Source: an uncultured Kiloniellaceae bacterium (GTDB taxonomy: Bacteria > Pseudomonadota > Alphaproteobacteria > Kiloniellales > Kiloniellaceae). From it: a stretch of DNA of 64,000 nt. Shown here piece after piece: positions 47,601 to 55,755 of the stretch. The first letter of the stretch is position 1; the number at the start of each line of letters is the position of its first letter. The DNA is taken from positions 62,001 through 126,000 of the forward strand of contig CANMQP010000024.1 of assembly GCA_947500035.1 (NCBI GenBank). Direction: 5' to 3'. Position numbers and translations under genes: made by a program. The notes under the pieces are model-generated. The model saw only the letters and a program-made list of their open reading frames with translations, had not been told where the DNA came from and searched no databases.

Positions 47601-48104
47601 GTCATGAGCCTCTTCATCCATCCACTCGCGAACGAAGCCGCGCAATTGGCTGAGTTCGCGCAGGACCAGGTGCCGGATCGCCGTCTCGCCCGGCGAAGCA
47701 TTGAGATCGCCCGCAACCTCGTTGAAGAGCGAATAGGCCACGGCTGAGAAGCCGGCGAGGTGATAGGCTGCGGCGGCGATGCTACGAAGGAAACCACGAT
47801 CGGGCGACTCCTGGTCACCATTACGAACAAGGGCCTCGAAGGCGTTGGCGGCGCGCTCAAACGCTTTGTTGGTGAGATCCGAAGCACCAGCCTGCGCACG
47901 CAGGGCCATTGCACCTCGAAGCAGGGCGAAACCGTGTTCGGCAAGATCGGTTTCGATTGTCGCGCCTAGGGGCGGTGCATTTGGCGGCAGCACTCCTTCG
48001 TCGCGCATCAGCGACCACGCTGCACCGCGATAGAGGAGGCGCCTAAGGATACCGTCGACAGTTGCCGTCGTCAGAAAATCGGTCAGTTCGTCAATCGTCT
48101 CCAA
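44601..48104 (-). CDS. hamB: HamB-like superfamily 2 helicase (Hachiman defence)
   Basis: A 1167-residue Ski2-type DExH helicase. The first 280 residues are helical. Motif I is VALPTSAGKTRVAEIAALMT (about 300), the DExH box is VLDEGHMIGPSE, motif III CLSAILPSG, motif VI FANVAGRAGRAFVDVEG. A long C-terminal region with an acidic insert (about 780-800, rich in Asp/Glu) follows. HamB proteins scan DNA and release the HamA nuclease on damage or phage DNA. It overlaps hamA by 14 bases and is followed by two coupled genes. Confidence 0.82.
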   Translation of the reverse strand: METIDELTDFLTTATVDGILRRLLYRGAAWSLMRDEGVLPPNAPPLGATIETDLAEHGFALLRGAMALRAQAGASDLTNKAFERAANAFEALVRNGDQESPDRGFLRSIAAAAYHLAGFSAVAYSLFNEVAGDLNASPGETAIRHLVLRELSQLRGFVREWMDEEAHDDERIAGTLLGEEPDVDEVLSTILNTTICRALAHFDFALETGEPEPIESARALLATAISLSDNAENVPLWWILNLCRHLIDDLWQHSLHQNLPTEPPEGTEERYPDLRRLFISSLYARKTSEVELWPSQREAALRSTDVTDDLVVALPTSAGKTRVAEIAALMTLSSMRRVLIVTPLRALSAQTERSFRKTFAPLGFSVSSLYGASGLSAGDEDTLRTREIIIATPEKLDFALRSDPSLINDVGLIVLDEGHMIGPSEREIRYETLVQRLLRRADASARRIVCLSAILPSGDELEDLTAWIRSDEPGEPVLSDWRPTRQRFGALTWRGKDALLRLDLDDDGPFLDKFVVHKPARGKERKPYPRKNSHLALFAAWEFAGQGKRTLIFSTQANWVESYGKQVVDLCKRGYLDSLLDDEALIARALEVGREWLGEDHPAVACLKAGVAIHHGRLPSPFLRELEPLLSEGVLKVIVASPTLSQGLNLNAAVLLVPALYRASEKIKGEEFANVAGRAGRAFVDVEGLIVHVMFDKINWRKKEWRKLVASAKARTLKSGLIQIVAEILERLSRAGVLDRDDAWEYLANAREAWKSPEEEAAVAERLAAGAEYEADGGDDEDGGDDEEEAIDEEPLSQIVERLDATVFGLIDALDSDRADLPKLLDEALKGSLWARQIAREDEDVAPLHKKMFEARADLIWKTTTAQARRGHFAMGVGLEAGLTIDAMADELAELLDRADAAALSGDIDELVDALGGLGERLLVIRPFIPDKTKALPASWRVILRSWVSGEDVVKIEPQNMRVVEEAFTYRLVWALEAVRTRRMSLGWSPETVAGGAAAVVETGVPQFMMSMLIRAGLPSRRAAMAAIEDAKPVFVTPAEMRAWLESDEITAYSDAGDWPTPDTAALWARFRTEALSGGIQKWSVQHYKRLLDTATAPPAGLYRIVTDEGDGRTWLATPDYQRVAAFMEPAVDPKPSLFSGQLPGNTRLVEALRVGRGKLRWPSADA

Positions 48105-48873
48105 GATCTTCCGCCTCTCTGTACATGGTCGCGATGAAGTCCTGGTGATCTTCTACATGTATGTTCACGACGTAATGATCACGATTGGCCCGCGTGGCTT
48201 CGAGATCCTCCTTCAGGGAAGCGTGGGGGCCGTTGCCCGATACGGTGAAGAGCATATGGTCTATGCGATCGGCTCGGAGTGACTTCACGCCCACCTCGTC
48301 ACGGAGGCTGCGACCCAGGTCGTTGTCGTCCGGATCGTTGCTCTCTAGCAAGCGGTTGGCGACAAACAACAAAGAATCGGGCGTGCACCGGCCATTGTCG
48401 CGGTTAAGCACTTTGCGCGCGCTTGTTACCGTTGCCTTGCCAAGCACCTTATTGCTCTTGGCTTCGCCTTTCAGGAGCCAGAGTTTCTCTCCGGTCCGAT
48501 CGTAGCCGGCGCCGATGAAATCGTCGCCGCGCATGGCCATGTTGCGGCCGTCCTTATAGCGAAGGCGCCGAACAGGGACGCGCAGGCCGATTTCTTCCTC
48601 TACTAACTCCGTTGCGAGAATCTCGCCGAGATCGCCTGAGCGGCCCTTGGGTGTTTGAGGCATAGCCTCGCTGAGAATCTTCGCGGCGACCTTGTACCCG
48701 AGCCGCTCGACATCTTCGGCGATGCGTTCGAGCCGGTCGTAGTGCAATCGGATGGTCTCAGCGAGCGCTTCGCTGATTGCGTCGCGACCACCATCCTTCT
48801 CGATGTAGATCCAATAGTGCTTTCGCTGTTTCTGTTCTTTAGTGGCGTCACACCATCTCTTGTATAGTCCCAC
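48091..48873 (-). CDS. hamA: HamA-like nuclease, DUF1837 (Hachiman defence)
   Basis: A 260-residue protein with the DUF1837 features: RDAISEALAETIRLHYDR, then GRSGDLGEILATELVEEEIG (acid of the nuclease core), MRGDDFIGAGYDRTGEKLWL and KGEAKSNK (ExK), the layout of a PD-(D/E)xK nuclease. In Hachiman, HamA cuts DNA once HamB has engaged it. GTG 48873 is preceded by GGGGGAA. A different frame upstream (48874-49067) also reads like protein, so an N-terminal extension lost by frameshift is possible. It overlaps hamB. Confidence 0.8.
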   Translation of the reverse strand: MGLYKRWCDATKEQKQRKHYWIYIEKDGGRDAISEALAETIRLHYDRLERIAEDVERLGYKVAAKILSEAMPQTPKGRSGDLGEILATELVEEEIGLRVPVRRLRYKDGRNMAMRGDDFIGAGYDRTGEKLWLLKGEAKSNKVLGKATVTSARKVLNRDNGRCTPDSLLFVANRLLESNDPDDNDLGRSLRDEVGVKSLRADRIDHMLFTVSGNGPHASLKEDLEATRANRDHYVVNIHVEDHQDFIATMYREAEDLGDD

Positions 48874-49253
48874 GCTTCCCCCAAGTTCCTATAATCTTGC
48901 CGCGCACGTCGCTCTCTCAGCGCCTCGAAAGGCTCCGCATTTTCAATCAACAGCCTAAATTCGTCGGTGCGATCATAGCTCGAGGCCATCTCGATGGCCC
49001 AAACAGGATAGCGCCACCTCTGATCGCCGATTGGGAGGGATTCAAACACATATGTCAAAATAATCACATACCCCCGATATATATCTCAATAGATCGCTGC
49101 TTTTGGAAATTAGCCAGCAGAGGGTCGACGCCGGTATGTACGCGAACCAGACATTCACCTGGAGGCGGTCCGATGGCAGCTAATGGGATGTACCGGCTGC
49201 TTCCCCCAGCAGGTTAGGCTGAGCCTAATTCACCTGCAGAGAGGAGAAGTAGC
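48874..49253. other. Upstream of hamA: possible gene fragment and left end of an IS110-superfamily element
   Basis: A minus-strand frame from 49067 (MIILTYVFESLPIGDQRWRY ... AEPFEALRERRARQDYRNLG) is protein-like up to about 48850 and then runs out of frame with hamA; it may be a lost N-terminal part or a separate fragment. TTAGGC/GCCTAA (49216-49230) is a small inverted repeat near the IS start. The hamA promoter must lie here. Confidence 0.4.
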
Positions 49254-50329
49254 ATGGCGAAGAAGAAGATTGATGAGCTGATGTCCGTCGGTGTCGATAT
49301 CGGCAAAGACACGTTTCATTTGGTTGGCTTTGACCGAGAAGGTCAGCTCGTGTTGCGCAAGAAGTTCAAGCGGCTGGCGTTGGTGGCGACCTTTAAGAAG
49401 TTGCCTCGTTGCATTGTCGGGATGGAGGCTTGTCTGAGTGCCCATTTTGTCAGTCGTACGTTGCGCGGCCTTGGTTTTGAGCCACGGATCATCCCCGCGA
49501 TCTACGTGAAGCCCTTCATCAAGGGTCAGAAGAATGATTACAACGATGCTGAGGCGATCGCCGAAGCAGCCTTACGGCCAAATCTGCCTTACGGCCAAAT
49601 CTGCCGACAGTTCCGGAGAAAAGCCAGGACCAGCTCGACTTGCAGGCGCTGCACCGGGTTCGATCTCGATTGGTTTCGCGACGAACCGCATCCATCAACC
49701 AGATTCGTGCCTTCCTGATCGAACAGGGGATCACGGTTCGCAAAGGGCTGCGCGCGCTGAAGAATTCATTCGAGATTATCCTGGAAGAACGAAGGGCCGA
49801 GATATCACCACGCATGCGGACGATCCTAATTGGTCTCTATGGCGATTGGCTCTGGCTCGACGACCGGATTGACACGGTGTCGAAGGAGATTGAAGAGATC
49901 AGTCGGACGGAAGAGAACTGCGTGAATGTCATGACCGTTCCCGGCATTGGCCCGATGATCTCAACGGCGATGGTGGCAGCAATTGGCACCGGCGAGGCAT
50001 TTGACCGCGGTCGCGACTTTGCTGCCTGGGTCGGACTCGTGCCACGACAATACAGCACCGGAGGTCGTACCATTCTGGGTCGGATATCGAAACGCGGCAG
50101 CCGATATTTGAGAATGCTCTTTGTACAAGCTGCGAAGGTCATCATGATGCGCGCCAGTCGATGGCCAGACTTTAGTTTTGGTGAGTGGCTGATCCGGGCA
50201 TCAGAACGCATGCACCGCAACAAGCTGGCCGTTGCTCTGGCAAACAAGCTGGCGCGTGTGGCATGGAGTGTATTGAGGCACAAAACCGCGTTTGATTTGC
50301 CAAGAGATGAGGTCGCGGTCGGCATTTAA
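49254..50329 (+). pseudogene. IS110-family transposase, broken by a 17-bp tandem duplication
   Basis: DEDD recombinase, about 355 codons. The N-terminal RuvC-like part starts MAKKKIDELMSVGVDIGKDT with acids in GVDIGKD, GMEACLS and NDYNDAEA. The C-terminal Transposase_20 part is intact (NVMTVPGIGPMISTAMVAAI, FAAWVGLVPRQYSTGGRTIL). Between them CTTACGGCCAAATCTGC is present twice in tandem (49571-49604), shifting the frame. Removing one copy restores LRPNLPTVPEKSQDQLDLQA and a full-length enzyme. Confidence 0.85.
49571..49604. repeat. 17-bp perfect tandem duplication
   Basis: CTTACGGCCAAATCTGC twice in direct contact (49571-49587 and 49588-49604). Perfect identity suggests a recent slippage event; it is the only lesion found in this transposase gene. 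Confidence 0.9.
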
Positions 50330-50563
50330 AGCACCGACGCGTCCCAAAGGAGTTCGCGAAAGATCTAAAGCATGGAACGGAAAAATTACGCCCCCAGAGT
50401 CTGACGGCCCATTCGGTCATAATCGACCTTGCCGCTAATGAGATCACGGTGCGTGCGTAACCCCAACAAGGCCACGGCCCGCGTGCCGATCAACAGGCTG
50501 ATGGGATGGACTCCTGACCTACCATTCATATGGAATGATGTGTGATAGCAATAGGAGGAGTTC

Positions 50564-51577
50564 ATGCAGGTCTCAATCATTGGTCTCGATATAGCAAAGT
50601 CGGTTTTCCAGGTTCATGGGACTGACGATGCAGGCAATCCCCTGATCCGCCGTCGGTTGCGCCGCCATGATGTCTTACGGTTCTTCGTTAATCTGAAGCC
50701 CTGTCTCATTGGCATTGAGGCGTGTCACAGTTCGCACTACTGGGCCCGCGAGTTGATCGCGCTCGGCCATGAAGTGCGGCTGATCCCGACACAATATGTC
50801 CGCCCCTTCCGGCGTGGCGGAAAGAACGATGCCAACGATGCGGAGGCGATTTGCGATGCATTGAGCCGCCCATCCATAAACAGCGTTGCCGTCAAAAGCG
50901 CCGAGCAGCAGGCGATTCAGTCCCTACACCGGGCTCGGGAACGTTTGATCCACCAGCGCACCAATACGGCCAACCAGATCCGCAGCTTGGTTGCCGAGGA
51001 AGGTATCGTCTGCGCGCAAGGGATAGCCCAACTCAAACGCTGCTTGCACGACATCGTCAGCGATCATAACAGTGTCACAGCTTTGCTCCGTTCTCTTATC
51101 GGGCAGTTCCTTGAGCAGCTCGCAGCGCTCGATCAATGGATCGATGAGCTGGATCAAAAGATCCACCAGCTTGCCGGGCAGTCAAGCGTCTGCCGCCAAC
51201 TGGTTCGCCTGCCAGGCGTCGGGCCCGTTATCGCGACAGCGATCCTCGGCACAATCGGCAACGCACAGATGTTCAGGAACGGCCGACAGTTTGCTGCTTT
51301 TCTGGGACTTGTGCCGGGGCAGCGCTCCAGCGGCGGGCGCACGCAACTCACCGGCATCACCAAGCGGGGAGATGCGTATTTACGCAAACTCCTCGTGCAA
51401 GGGGCCCGTGCAATCATGCGTGTGGCGGGGCGTCACGACGACCGGCAAAGTCAATGGGTACGCCAGTTGCTGACACGGCGGCACAAGCATGTTGTCGCTG
51501 TTGCTCTTGCCAACAAACTTGCCCGCACGATCTGGGCGCTTCTGGTGAAAGGAGATAAGTTTGAAATGGTGCGGTGA
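50564..51577 (+). CDS. IS110/IS1111-family DEDD transposase
   Basis: A 337-residue recombinase. The RuvC-like domain has acids in IIGLDIAKSVF, IGIEACHSSHYW and KNDANDAEAIC; the C-terminal Transposase_20 domain contains RLPGVGPVIATAILGTIGN and FAAFLGLVPGQRSSGGRTQL with the conserved Ser. In this family the protein works with an element-encoded bridge RNA that pairs with donor and target DNA. AGGAGGAG lies just before the ATG. No lesion seen, so the element is probably active. Confidence 0.92.
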   Translation: MQVSIIGLDIAKSVFQVHGTDDAGNPLIRRRLRRHDVLRFFVNLKPCLIGIEACHSSHYWARELIALGHEVRLIPTQYVRPFRRGGKNDANDAEAICDALSRPSINSVAVKSAEQQAIQSLHRARERLIHQRTNTANQIRSLVAEEGIVCAQGIAQLKRCLHDIVSDHNSVTALLRSLIGQFLEQLAALDQWIDELDQKIHQLAGQSSVCRQLVRLPGVGPVIATAILGTIGNAQMFRNGRQFAAFLGLVPGQRSSGGRTQLTGITKRGDAYLRKLLVQGARAIMRVAGRHDDRQSQWVRQLLTRRHKHVVAVALANKLARTIWALLVKGDKFEMVR

Positions 51578-51814
51578 CAATCAGCTAGCGCATCTCAACA
51601 AGCTTGATTGCGAAGAAACTTGAAAGGCATGGCAACCCGGTCGGACCGGCGTTTTGTGGACCTGATGTGTCCGCCGGCTGAATGAGAGCCGTAAGGCCGA
51701 TGAGGGCAAAGCGCGCAAATCACCATGCTGGCTCGGCGAGATCAAATCGCCAATCGGGAGCCGAATATACGGTTGCAACTTGTCTGCCGGAACCAAGCCA
51801 CAAGTCTCTTGCAA
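51578..51814 (+). ncRNA. Candidate bridge-RNA region of the IS1111-group element
   Basis: Non-coding stretch between the transposase stop and the right sub-terminal repeat. IS1111-type elements carry their bridge RNA on this side. GC-rich segments able to pair are present (GGTCGGACCGG near 51638, GTCCGCCGGC near 51670). Boundaries and loops cannot be fixed without a covariance model; the call rests on family knowledge and position. Confidence 0.45.
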
Positions 51815-51926
51815 AGGTCAGGAGTCCATATACGGATACATATGAGCGATTTCCGAGAACATGCTAGAAATCAATTGCGAACAGCAGCCGGTACATACAT
51901 ATGGGCCGAAACTTTCATTTGAGATT

Positions 51927-52055
51927 ATGTTAGAAAAGTCCGCACTCCCGACGTTAGTGGATTGTGCTGCGAATGACGCAGTCGAGCGAGCAGCGATCGA
52001 AGAGGCAGAAAACCGATTTACTCTTTTAATCGGTCTTTCCGCGTCCCAGTATTAA
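51927..52055 (+). CDS. Small protein coupled to the PIN-like gene
   Basis: 42 residues from ATG 51927 (MLEKSALPTLVDCAANDAVE, acidic) to TAA 52053, three bases before the next ATG. An in-frame ATG at 51861 would lengthen it to 64. It may be the antitoxin or a remnant whose upstream part was removed by the IS at 50499-51832. No family recognised. Confidence 0.4.
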   Translation: MLEKSALPTLVDCAANDAVERAAIEEAENRFTLLIGLSASQY

Positions 52056-52058
52056 ACT

Positions 52059-53174
52059 ATGCCATTGACCGTATACCTGGACACTCAAGACTACATTAAA
52101 CTCTTCAACGAGCCTGATGACGGCCCGAACCATCAGGTGCTAGCGGATCTGTTATCTTATCGCGATCGCGGAGAGATTCTTATCGGCTTTTCGTTCGTCA
52201 CGATCATAGAATTCATCACCAAGCCTGACGCCCCCAATCGCCCGGAGCGTGTCCGACGCGGGCAGCTTATCAAGGATGTATGCGGGCCAAATGCATTCCC
52301 ATACATCACAGACTTGGCAAGAGGTGCAACTTTCCCAAACGGTGGAAAGTGGATGTTTTCAAACGACGAGAAAATCGTTTCCGCAAAGAAATTCAGGCTT
52401 CAGATGCACAAGATATTGGCCGAGGAACTGGAAAAAACAGAAAACTTGAACCGAACCCAAAAACGCCAGCTTCGCCGGAAAGCCTCAATGGGGGAGTTAC
52501 TTCGAAGGAGTGATTCGTCATGGGGGCGAAAGCGTTCCGACTATGGAGGTTACCCCGTCTCGGATGAGATTATTGAAAGCCGTATTCTTGAACGTTTCGT
52601 GAAAGGTCAGTGCACCGACGCCGAATTTGAAAGGCGATTGAACGCTTGGATTTCCGACCCTTCCGAATTCAGCCGGATAGCTTACGACTATGCCGACAAG
52701 CCCAACATGATCGAAGCCATATTTGGAAAGAGCACCGATGATATAGAACGTCAAATTATATCCCTTCAGGACGAGACTGACAGTGTTCGACACGCAAACG
52801 AGGAGCTGCTCAAAGCCCGTGCAAATCTGATTGAAGCAGGCGTTGAGAAATCCAAAGCGAGACAGTTGACGAAAAAGGTTTCGCTTCCAGAGCCAAATCT
52901 CGACATGCTCATCTCGAAGCTAGAGGTCACGATTGGCGAAGGCCGTGCTGGGCATTTCAAGCACTACTTTACGCGGCTTATGAAGCCCGGATACAATTTC
53001 AAACGGTCTGATGTGATGGACCTTATGCAGATGTGTTATGCGTATGACTGCGACTTATTCAGATGCGACAAGGCGATGAACAACACCTTCCTTGGTTTTG
53101 CCCCGTTCGAAGGTAAGCTTGTAGGGCGTTTCGCTGAGCTTCCGACCAGAGTTGAAGCACTTCTAGTTCGTTGA
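52059..53174 (+). CDS. PIN-like ribonuclease-fold protein with a large insert
   Basis: A 371-residue protein. The N terminus MPLTVYLDTQDYIKLFNE has the first Asp of a PIN fold, and VTIIEFITKPD supplies the acid of the second motif. After about 230 mostly helical residues (charged, coiled-coil-like around HANEELLKARANLIEAGVEK) the C-terminal part SDVMDLMQMCYAYDCDLFRC and DKAMNN gives the remaining Asp residues. The order D-E-D-D fits PIN nucleases, the usual toxins of VapBC pairs, but the size is much larger. It starts 3 bases after a small gene. A defence or toxin role is inferred. Confidence 0.6.
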   Translation: MPLTVYLDTQDYIKLFNEPDDGPNHQVLADLLSYRDRGEILIGFSFVTIIEFITKPDAPNRPERVRRGQLIKDVCGPNAFPYITDLARGATFPNGGKWMFSNDEKIVSAKKFRLQMHKILAEELEKTENLNRTQKRQLRRKASMGELLRRSDSSWGRKRSDYGGYPVSDEIIESRILERFVKGQCTDAEFERRLNAWISDPSEFSRIAYDYADKPNMIEAIFGKSTDDIERQIISLQDETDSVRHANEELLKARANLIEAGVEKSKARQLTKKVSLPEPNLDMLISKLEVTIGEGRAGHFKHYFTRLMKPGYNFKRSDVMDLMQMCYAYDCDLFRCDKAMNNTFLGFAPFEGKLVGRFAELPTRVEALLVR

Positions 53175-53595
53175 CTTGTGAATTGGCATAGCGAAGAAGA
53201 CCGCGTGTTAAATCACTACTTTTGCCCGCAGATTCGCTCGTGTTTAGCGGCAGCGTCCAGCAAAGCAGCGAATGGCAAGTTCGGTGTACCGCACCGCAGA
53301 AACGATGCTATACTGCCAAGGTCAGATAAGGGCCGAAACGCCCATTATAGCCAATGGAAGCGAGGTTATGCTATTGGGCGGAGTGGGGCAGGGGAGACAC
53401 GTTGCTGTGCGGAAAACCCTGTGACTGATGCAGGCAGATATCATAGTGAGATGACCAAAGCTATAGAGGACGTGAGCCTTCGTTTTACATCTTGATCGGT
53501 CGGCTTTGACCCGTACCAGGAATTTGGGTGAATCGGTATGCCGACAGCACCTAAGATAACGTTACATTGCCAAGGCATTTTTTTAAGATTTTAGG
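53175..53595. other. Gene-poor stretch downstream of the PIN-like gene
   Basis: About 420 bases. A 105-codon plus-strand frame from 53178 has low-complexity composition and no family features. Nothing else supported. Confidence 0.3.
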
Positions 53596-53776
53596 GGAGA
53601 GGGGTTCCCCTCTCCCACAAGGGTTCGTCGCTTCGCTCCCGAAGCGGCGGTTTCCCCATTTTTCAGTCCTGCAGCCAGAAAAACGACGCTTTGCGTCGCC
53701 CTTCGGGTGGGTGATCCCCCTCCGCCGCTTCGCCCTTGCCCCTCTCTCCTTGTTTGACTCCAGGAAGAAGTTCAAC
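53596..53776 (+). repeat. Repeated leader, copy A, upstream of the ParB-like gene
   Basis: About 180 bases ending 21 bases before the start codon of the 53797 gene. Its 3' part (GACTCCAGGAAGAAGTTCAA) and the core GTGGGTGAT...CCCTCC...CGCCCTTGCCCCTCTCTCCTT are shared with 56208-56383. The segment contains hairpin-forming arms (GTCGCTTCG / CGAAGCGGC). It is likely transcribed as a 5' leader. Confidence 0.65.
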
Positions 53777-53796
53777 ACCAACCTGGAGAAACAGAG

Positions 53797-55689
53797 ATGC
53801 CTAAATCAAAGACTCAGAACCCAGCCCAAACCGCTGATATGGATCGCAAGATCCAAAAGTTTCCGCTGTCTGCGCTTCATCTACATGCGATAAACCCGCG
53901 TCAGGAAGTCACGGATGAAGAGATCGAGAGCCTTGCGCAATCGATTAACGTTGTCGGTCTAATTCAGAACCTCGCGGGTATTGAGGACAAGGGCCGGGTT
54001 GGGATTGTTGCCGGTGGCCGCCGCCTACGTGCTTTGCAATGGAACGCCAAGGCAGAAAAGCTAGATCCAGACACGATATTGGTGCCGGTTAGACTGGCCG
54101 AGAATGATGTTGAAGCCCAGGCGTGGGCCAATGCAGAGAACGTTGCACGGCAAGATTTAAACCCCGCTGCTGAGGTCCGAGCCTACGCAAAAATGGCAGA
54201 GAACGGTGCGCCAACCGCTTCAATTGCTAAGGCATTTGCTGTGACAGTGCGGCATGTGGCCGGTCGATTGAAGTTGGCTCATATCGCGCCAGAGATTTTA
54301 GATGCTCTTGGCGCTGGAGACATCACGCTCGATTTGGCGGCAGCCTTCACCGTCATCGATGATCATGCAGCGCAATTGGAAGCTTTTAAGACCATGACGC
54401 GTTGGTACGAGCCTAGCCCGTCTCAGGTGCGCAGGCTTCTAACTGAGGAAACAACTCGAAGCACTGACCGCCTTGCCAAGTTTGTTGGACGTGAGCGCTA
54501 TGAGGCGGCTGGCGGTGCTGTTCGCGAAGACTTGTTCGGTGACGATGTTTGGTTTGAAGATCAGGAGACGTTGAACGCCTGCGCACAGGCAGAGCTTGAT
54601 AAGATCGCCAAGGAATACCTTACTGCAGGCTTCAAATGGGTGGAGATCGCAATCGAGAACCTGGACTATATGGCGTTCGACAAATTCGGCCGGACCTACG
54701 CAGAAGAAGTCGAGCTGAGTGAAGAAGAAGCCGAGAAGTTCGACAATCTACGCGATATCGTTGAGAACGAAGCAGCAGATGAAGCCCAGAAGGCCGCGTT
54801 CGCTGAGCTTAAAAAGAAATTGGACAGCGAGATCTGGAGCGATACCCAGAAAGAACATTCTGGTGTCATCGTCTATGTTGATCATTACGGCTCGATGAAA
54901 GCTAAGGCCGGTCTTGTTCGTCCGGAAGATCAGAAGCCTGCTGTTGATGCCGGTATCTGCCAGGAAGCACGCAAGCAAAGCACAACAAAAGACAAAGGCC
55001 CGTACAGCGCAGCGTTAGAGACGGATCTTACAGCGATCCGGACGGGCGCAGTTCAGATGGCGATGCTTGAAAAACCTCAATTGGCGTTCGATTTGCTGAC
55101 ATTTGTTCTGAGCTATTCCGACTACAATACGGCTATGACGGTCGGTATCCGAAAGGATAGCGGTGACAATACGCCAGGGGAAAAGGGTGGTTATGAGATC
55201 GATGAATGCCTAACTGGCTGGCGTACTGGAAAATGGTCCAGTGCTGAAGGTTGCGCGAAGGCATTTCTGACATTCCGGGACCAGAGCCGGAAAGAGAAGA
55301 ATGCGTTAGTGGCTGAGGCTGTTGCTAAGGCCCTATCCGGTTCGCTGGCAAAGAAGGGCAAAGGTAAAGGAAATGCCCTTTTCGAGATGATTGCGCAGCT
55401 CTGCGAAGCAAATGTTCGTTCCGTCTGGACCCCGACAACGGCTTTCTTCAAGCGTCTCTCTGCCAGCCAGCTCGAAGAGATCTATGGCGAGATCATGGGC
55501 GAAACAGTCAGTGCAAGCTTTGCCAAGATGAAGAAGTCTGACAAGGCAGCCCGGTTGAATGCTCTCTTCAACGAAGGTGAAGCGCGGAAAAGCCTTGATG
55601 CCGCTATCGTCGCGCGGATCGACTCCTGGACGCCGGACGGTATGGCTGTTGAGGTGGCAAAGAAGCCTGCAGTATCCAAAGCTGCTTAA
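53797..55689 (+). CDS. Large ParB/Srx-domain protein of mobile plasmids
   Basis: A 630-residue protein. Residues about 20-130 form a ParB-type domain (NPRQEVTDEEIESLAQSINV, GIVAGGRRLRALQWNAKAEK) and then the ParB helix-turn-helix core (AENVARQDLNPAAEVRAYAK, SIAKAFAVTVRHVAGRLKLA). The C-terminal 400 residues are unlike partition ParB. Relatives occur on conjugative plasmids next to anti-restriction or methylase genes and are thought to act when DNA enters the new host. The ATG follows a ribosome site (GGAGAAACAGAG) and the repeated leader. Confidence 0.78.
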   Translation: MPKSKTQNPAQTADMDRKIQKFPLSALHLHAINPRQEVTDEEIESLAQSINVVGLIQNLAGIEDKGRVGIVAGGRRLRALQWNAKAEKLDPDTILVPVRLAENDVEAQAWANAENVARQDLNPAAEVRAYAKMAENGAPTASIAKAFAVTVRHVAGRLKLAHIAPEILDALGAGDITLDLAAAFTVIDDHAAQLEAFKTMTRWYEPSPSQVRRLLTEETTRSTDRLAKFVGRERYEAAGGAVREDLFGDDVWFEDQETLNACAQAELDKIAKEYLTAGFKWVEIAIENLDYMAFDKFGRTYAEEVELSEEEAEKFDNLRDIVENEAADEAQKAAFAELKKKLDSEIWSDTQKEHSGVIVYVDHYGSMKAKAGLVRPEDQKPAVDAGICQEARKQSTTKDKGPYSAALETDLTAIRTGAVQMAMLEKPQLAFDLLTFVLSYSDYNTAMTVGIRKDSGDNTPGEKGGYEIDECLTGWRTGKWSSAEGCAKAFLTFRDQSRKEKNALVAEAVAKALSGSLAKKGKGKGNALFEMIAQLCEANVRSVWTPTTAFFKRLSASQLEEIYGEIMGETVSASFAKMKKSDKAARLNALFNEGEARKSLDAAIVARIDSWTPDGMAVEVAKKPAVSKAA

Positions 55690-55702
55690 AAGATTGATCG
55701 AG

Positions 55703-55726
55703 CCGGAGCGGGTGAAGCCGCTCCGG
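55703..55726 (+). terminator. Rho-independent terminator after the ParB-like gene
   Basis: CCGGAGCGG, loop GTGAAG, CCGCTCCGG: perfect 9-bp GC stem followed by TGTCTTTCTC, 14 bases after the stop. Confidence 0.75.
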
Positions 55727-55755
55727 TGTCTTTCTCGCTCAAAATGGACACTTAA

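Larger units (their letters stand above)
50499..51832 (+). mobile_element. Intact IS1111-group element of the IS110 family
   Basis: A single DEDD transposase lies between sub-terminal inverted repeats ATGGACTCCTGACCT (50506-50520) and AGGTCAGGAGTCCAT (51815-51829), a perfect 15-bp match. Sub-terminal repeats separate IS1111 from IS110 proper. The outer limits are estimated from the usual 7-base left and 3-base right overhangs. A non-coding region of about 240 bases follows the transposase. Confidence 0.75.

Noticed and set aside
53567..53893. Plus-strand frame covering leader copy A, similar to a frame over leader copy B (56114-56452)
   Set aside because: The similarity comes from the repeated leader DNA. 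Both frames run into real genes in another frame and have unbalanced composition.
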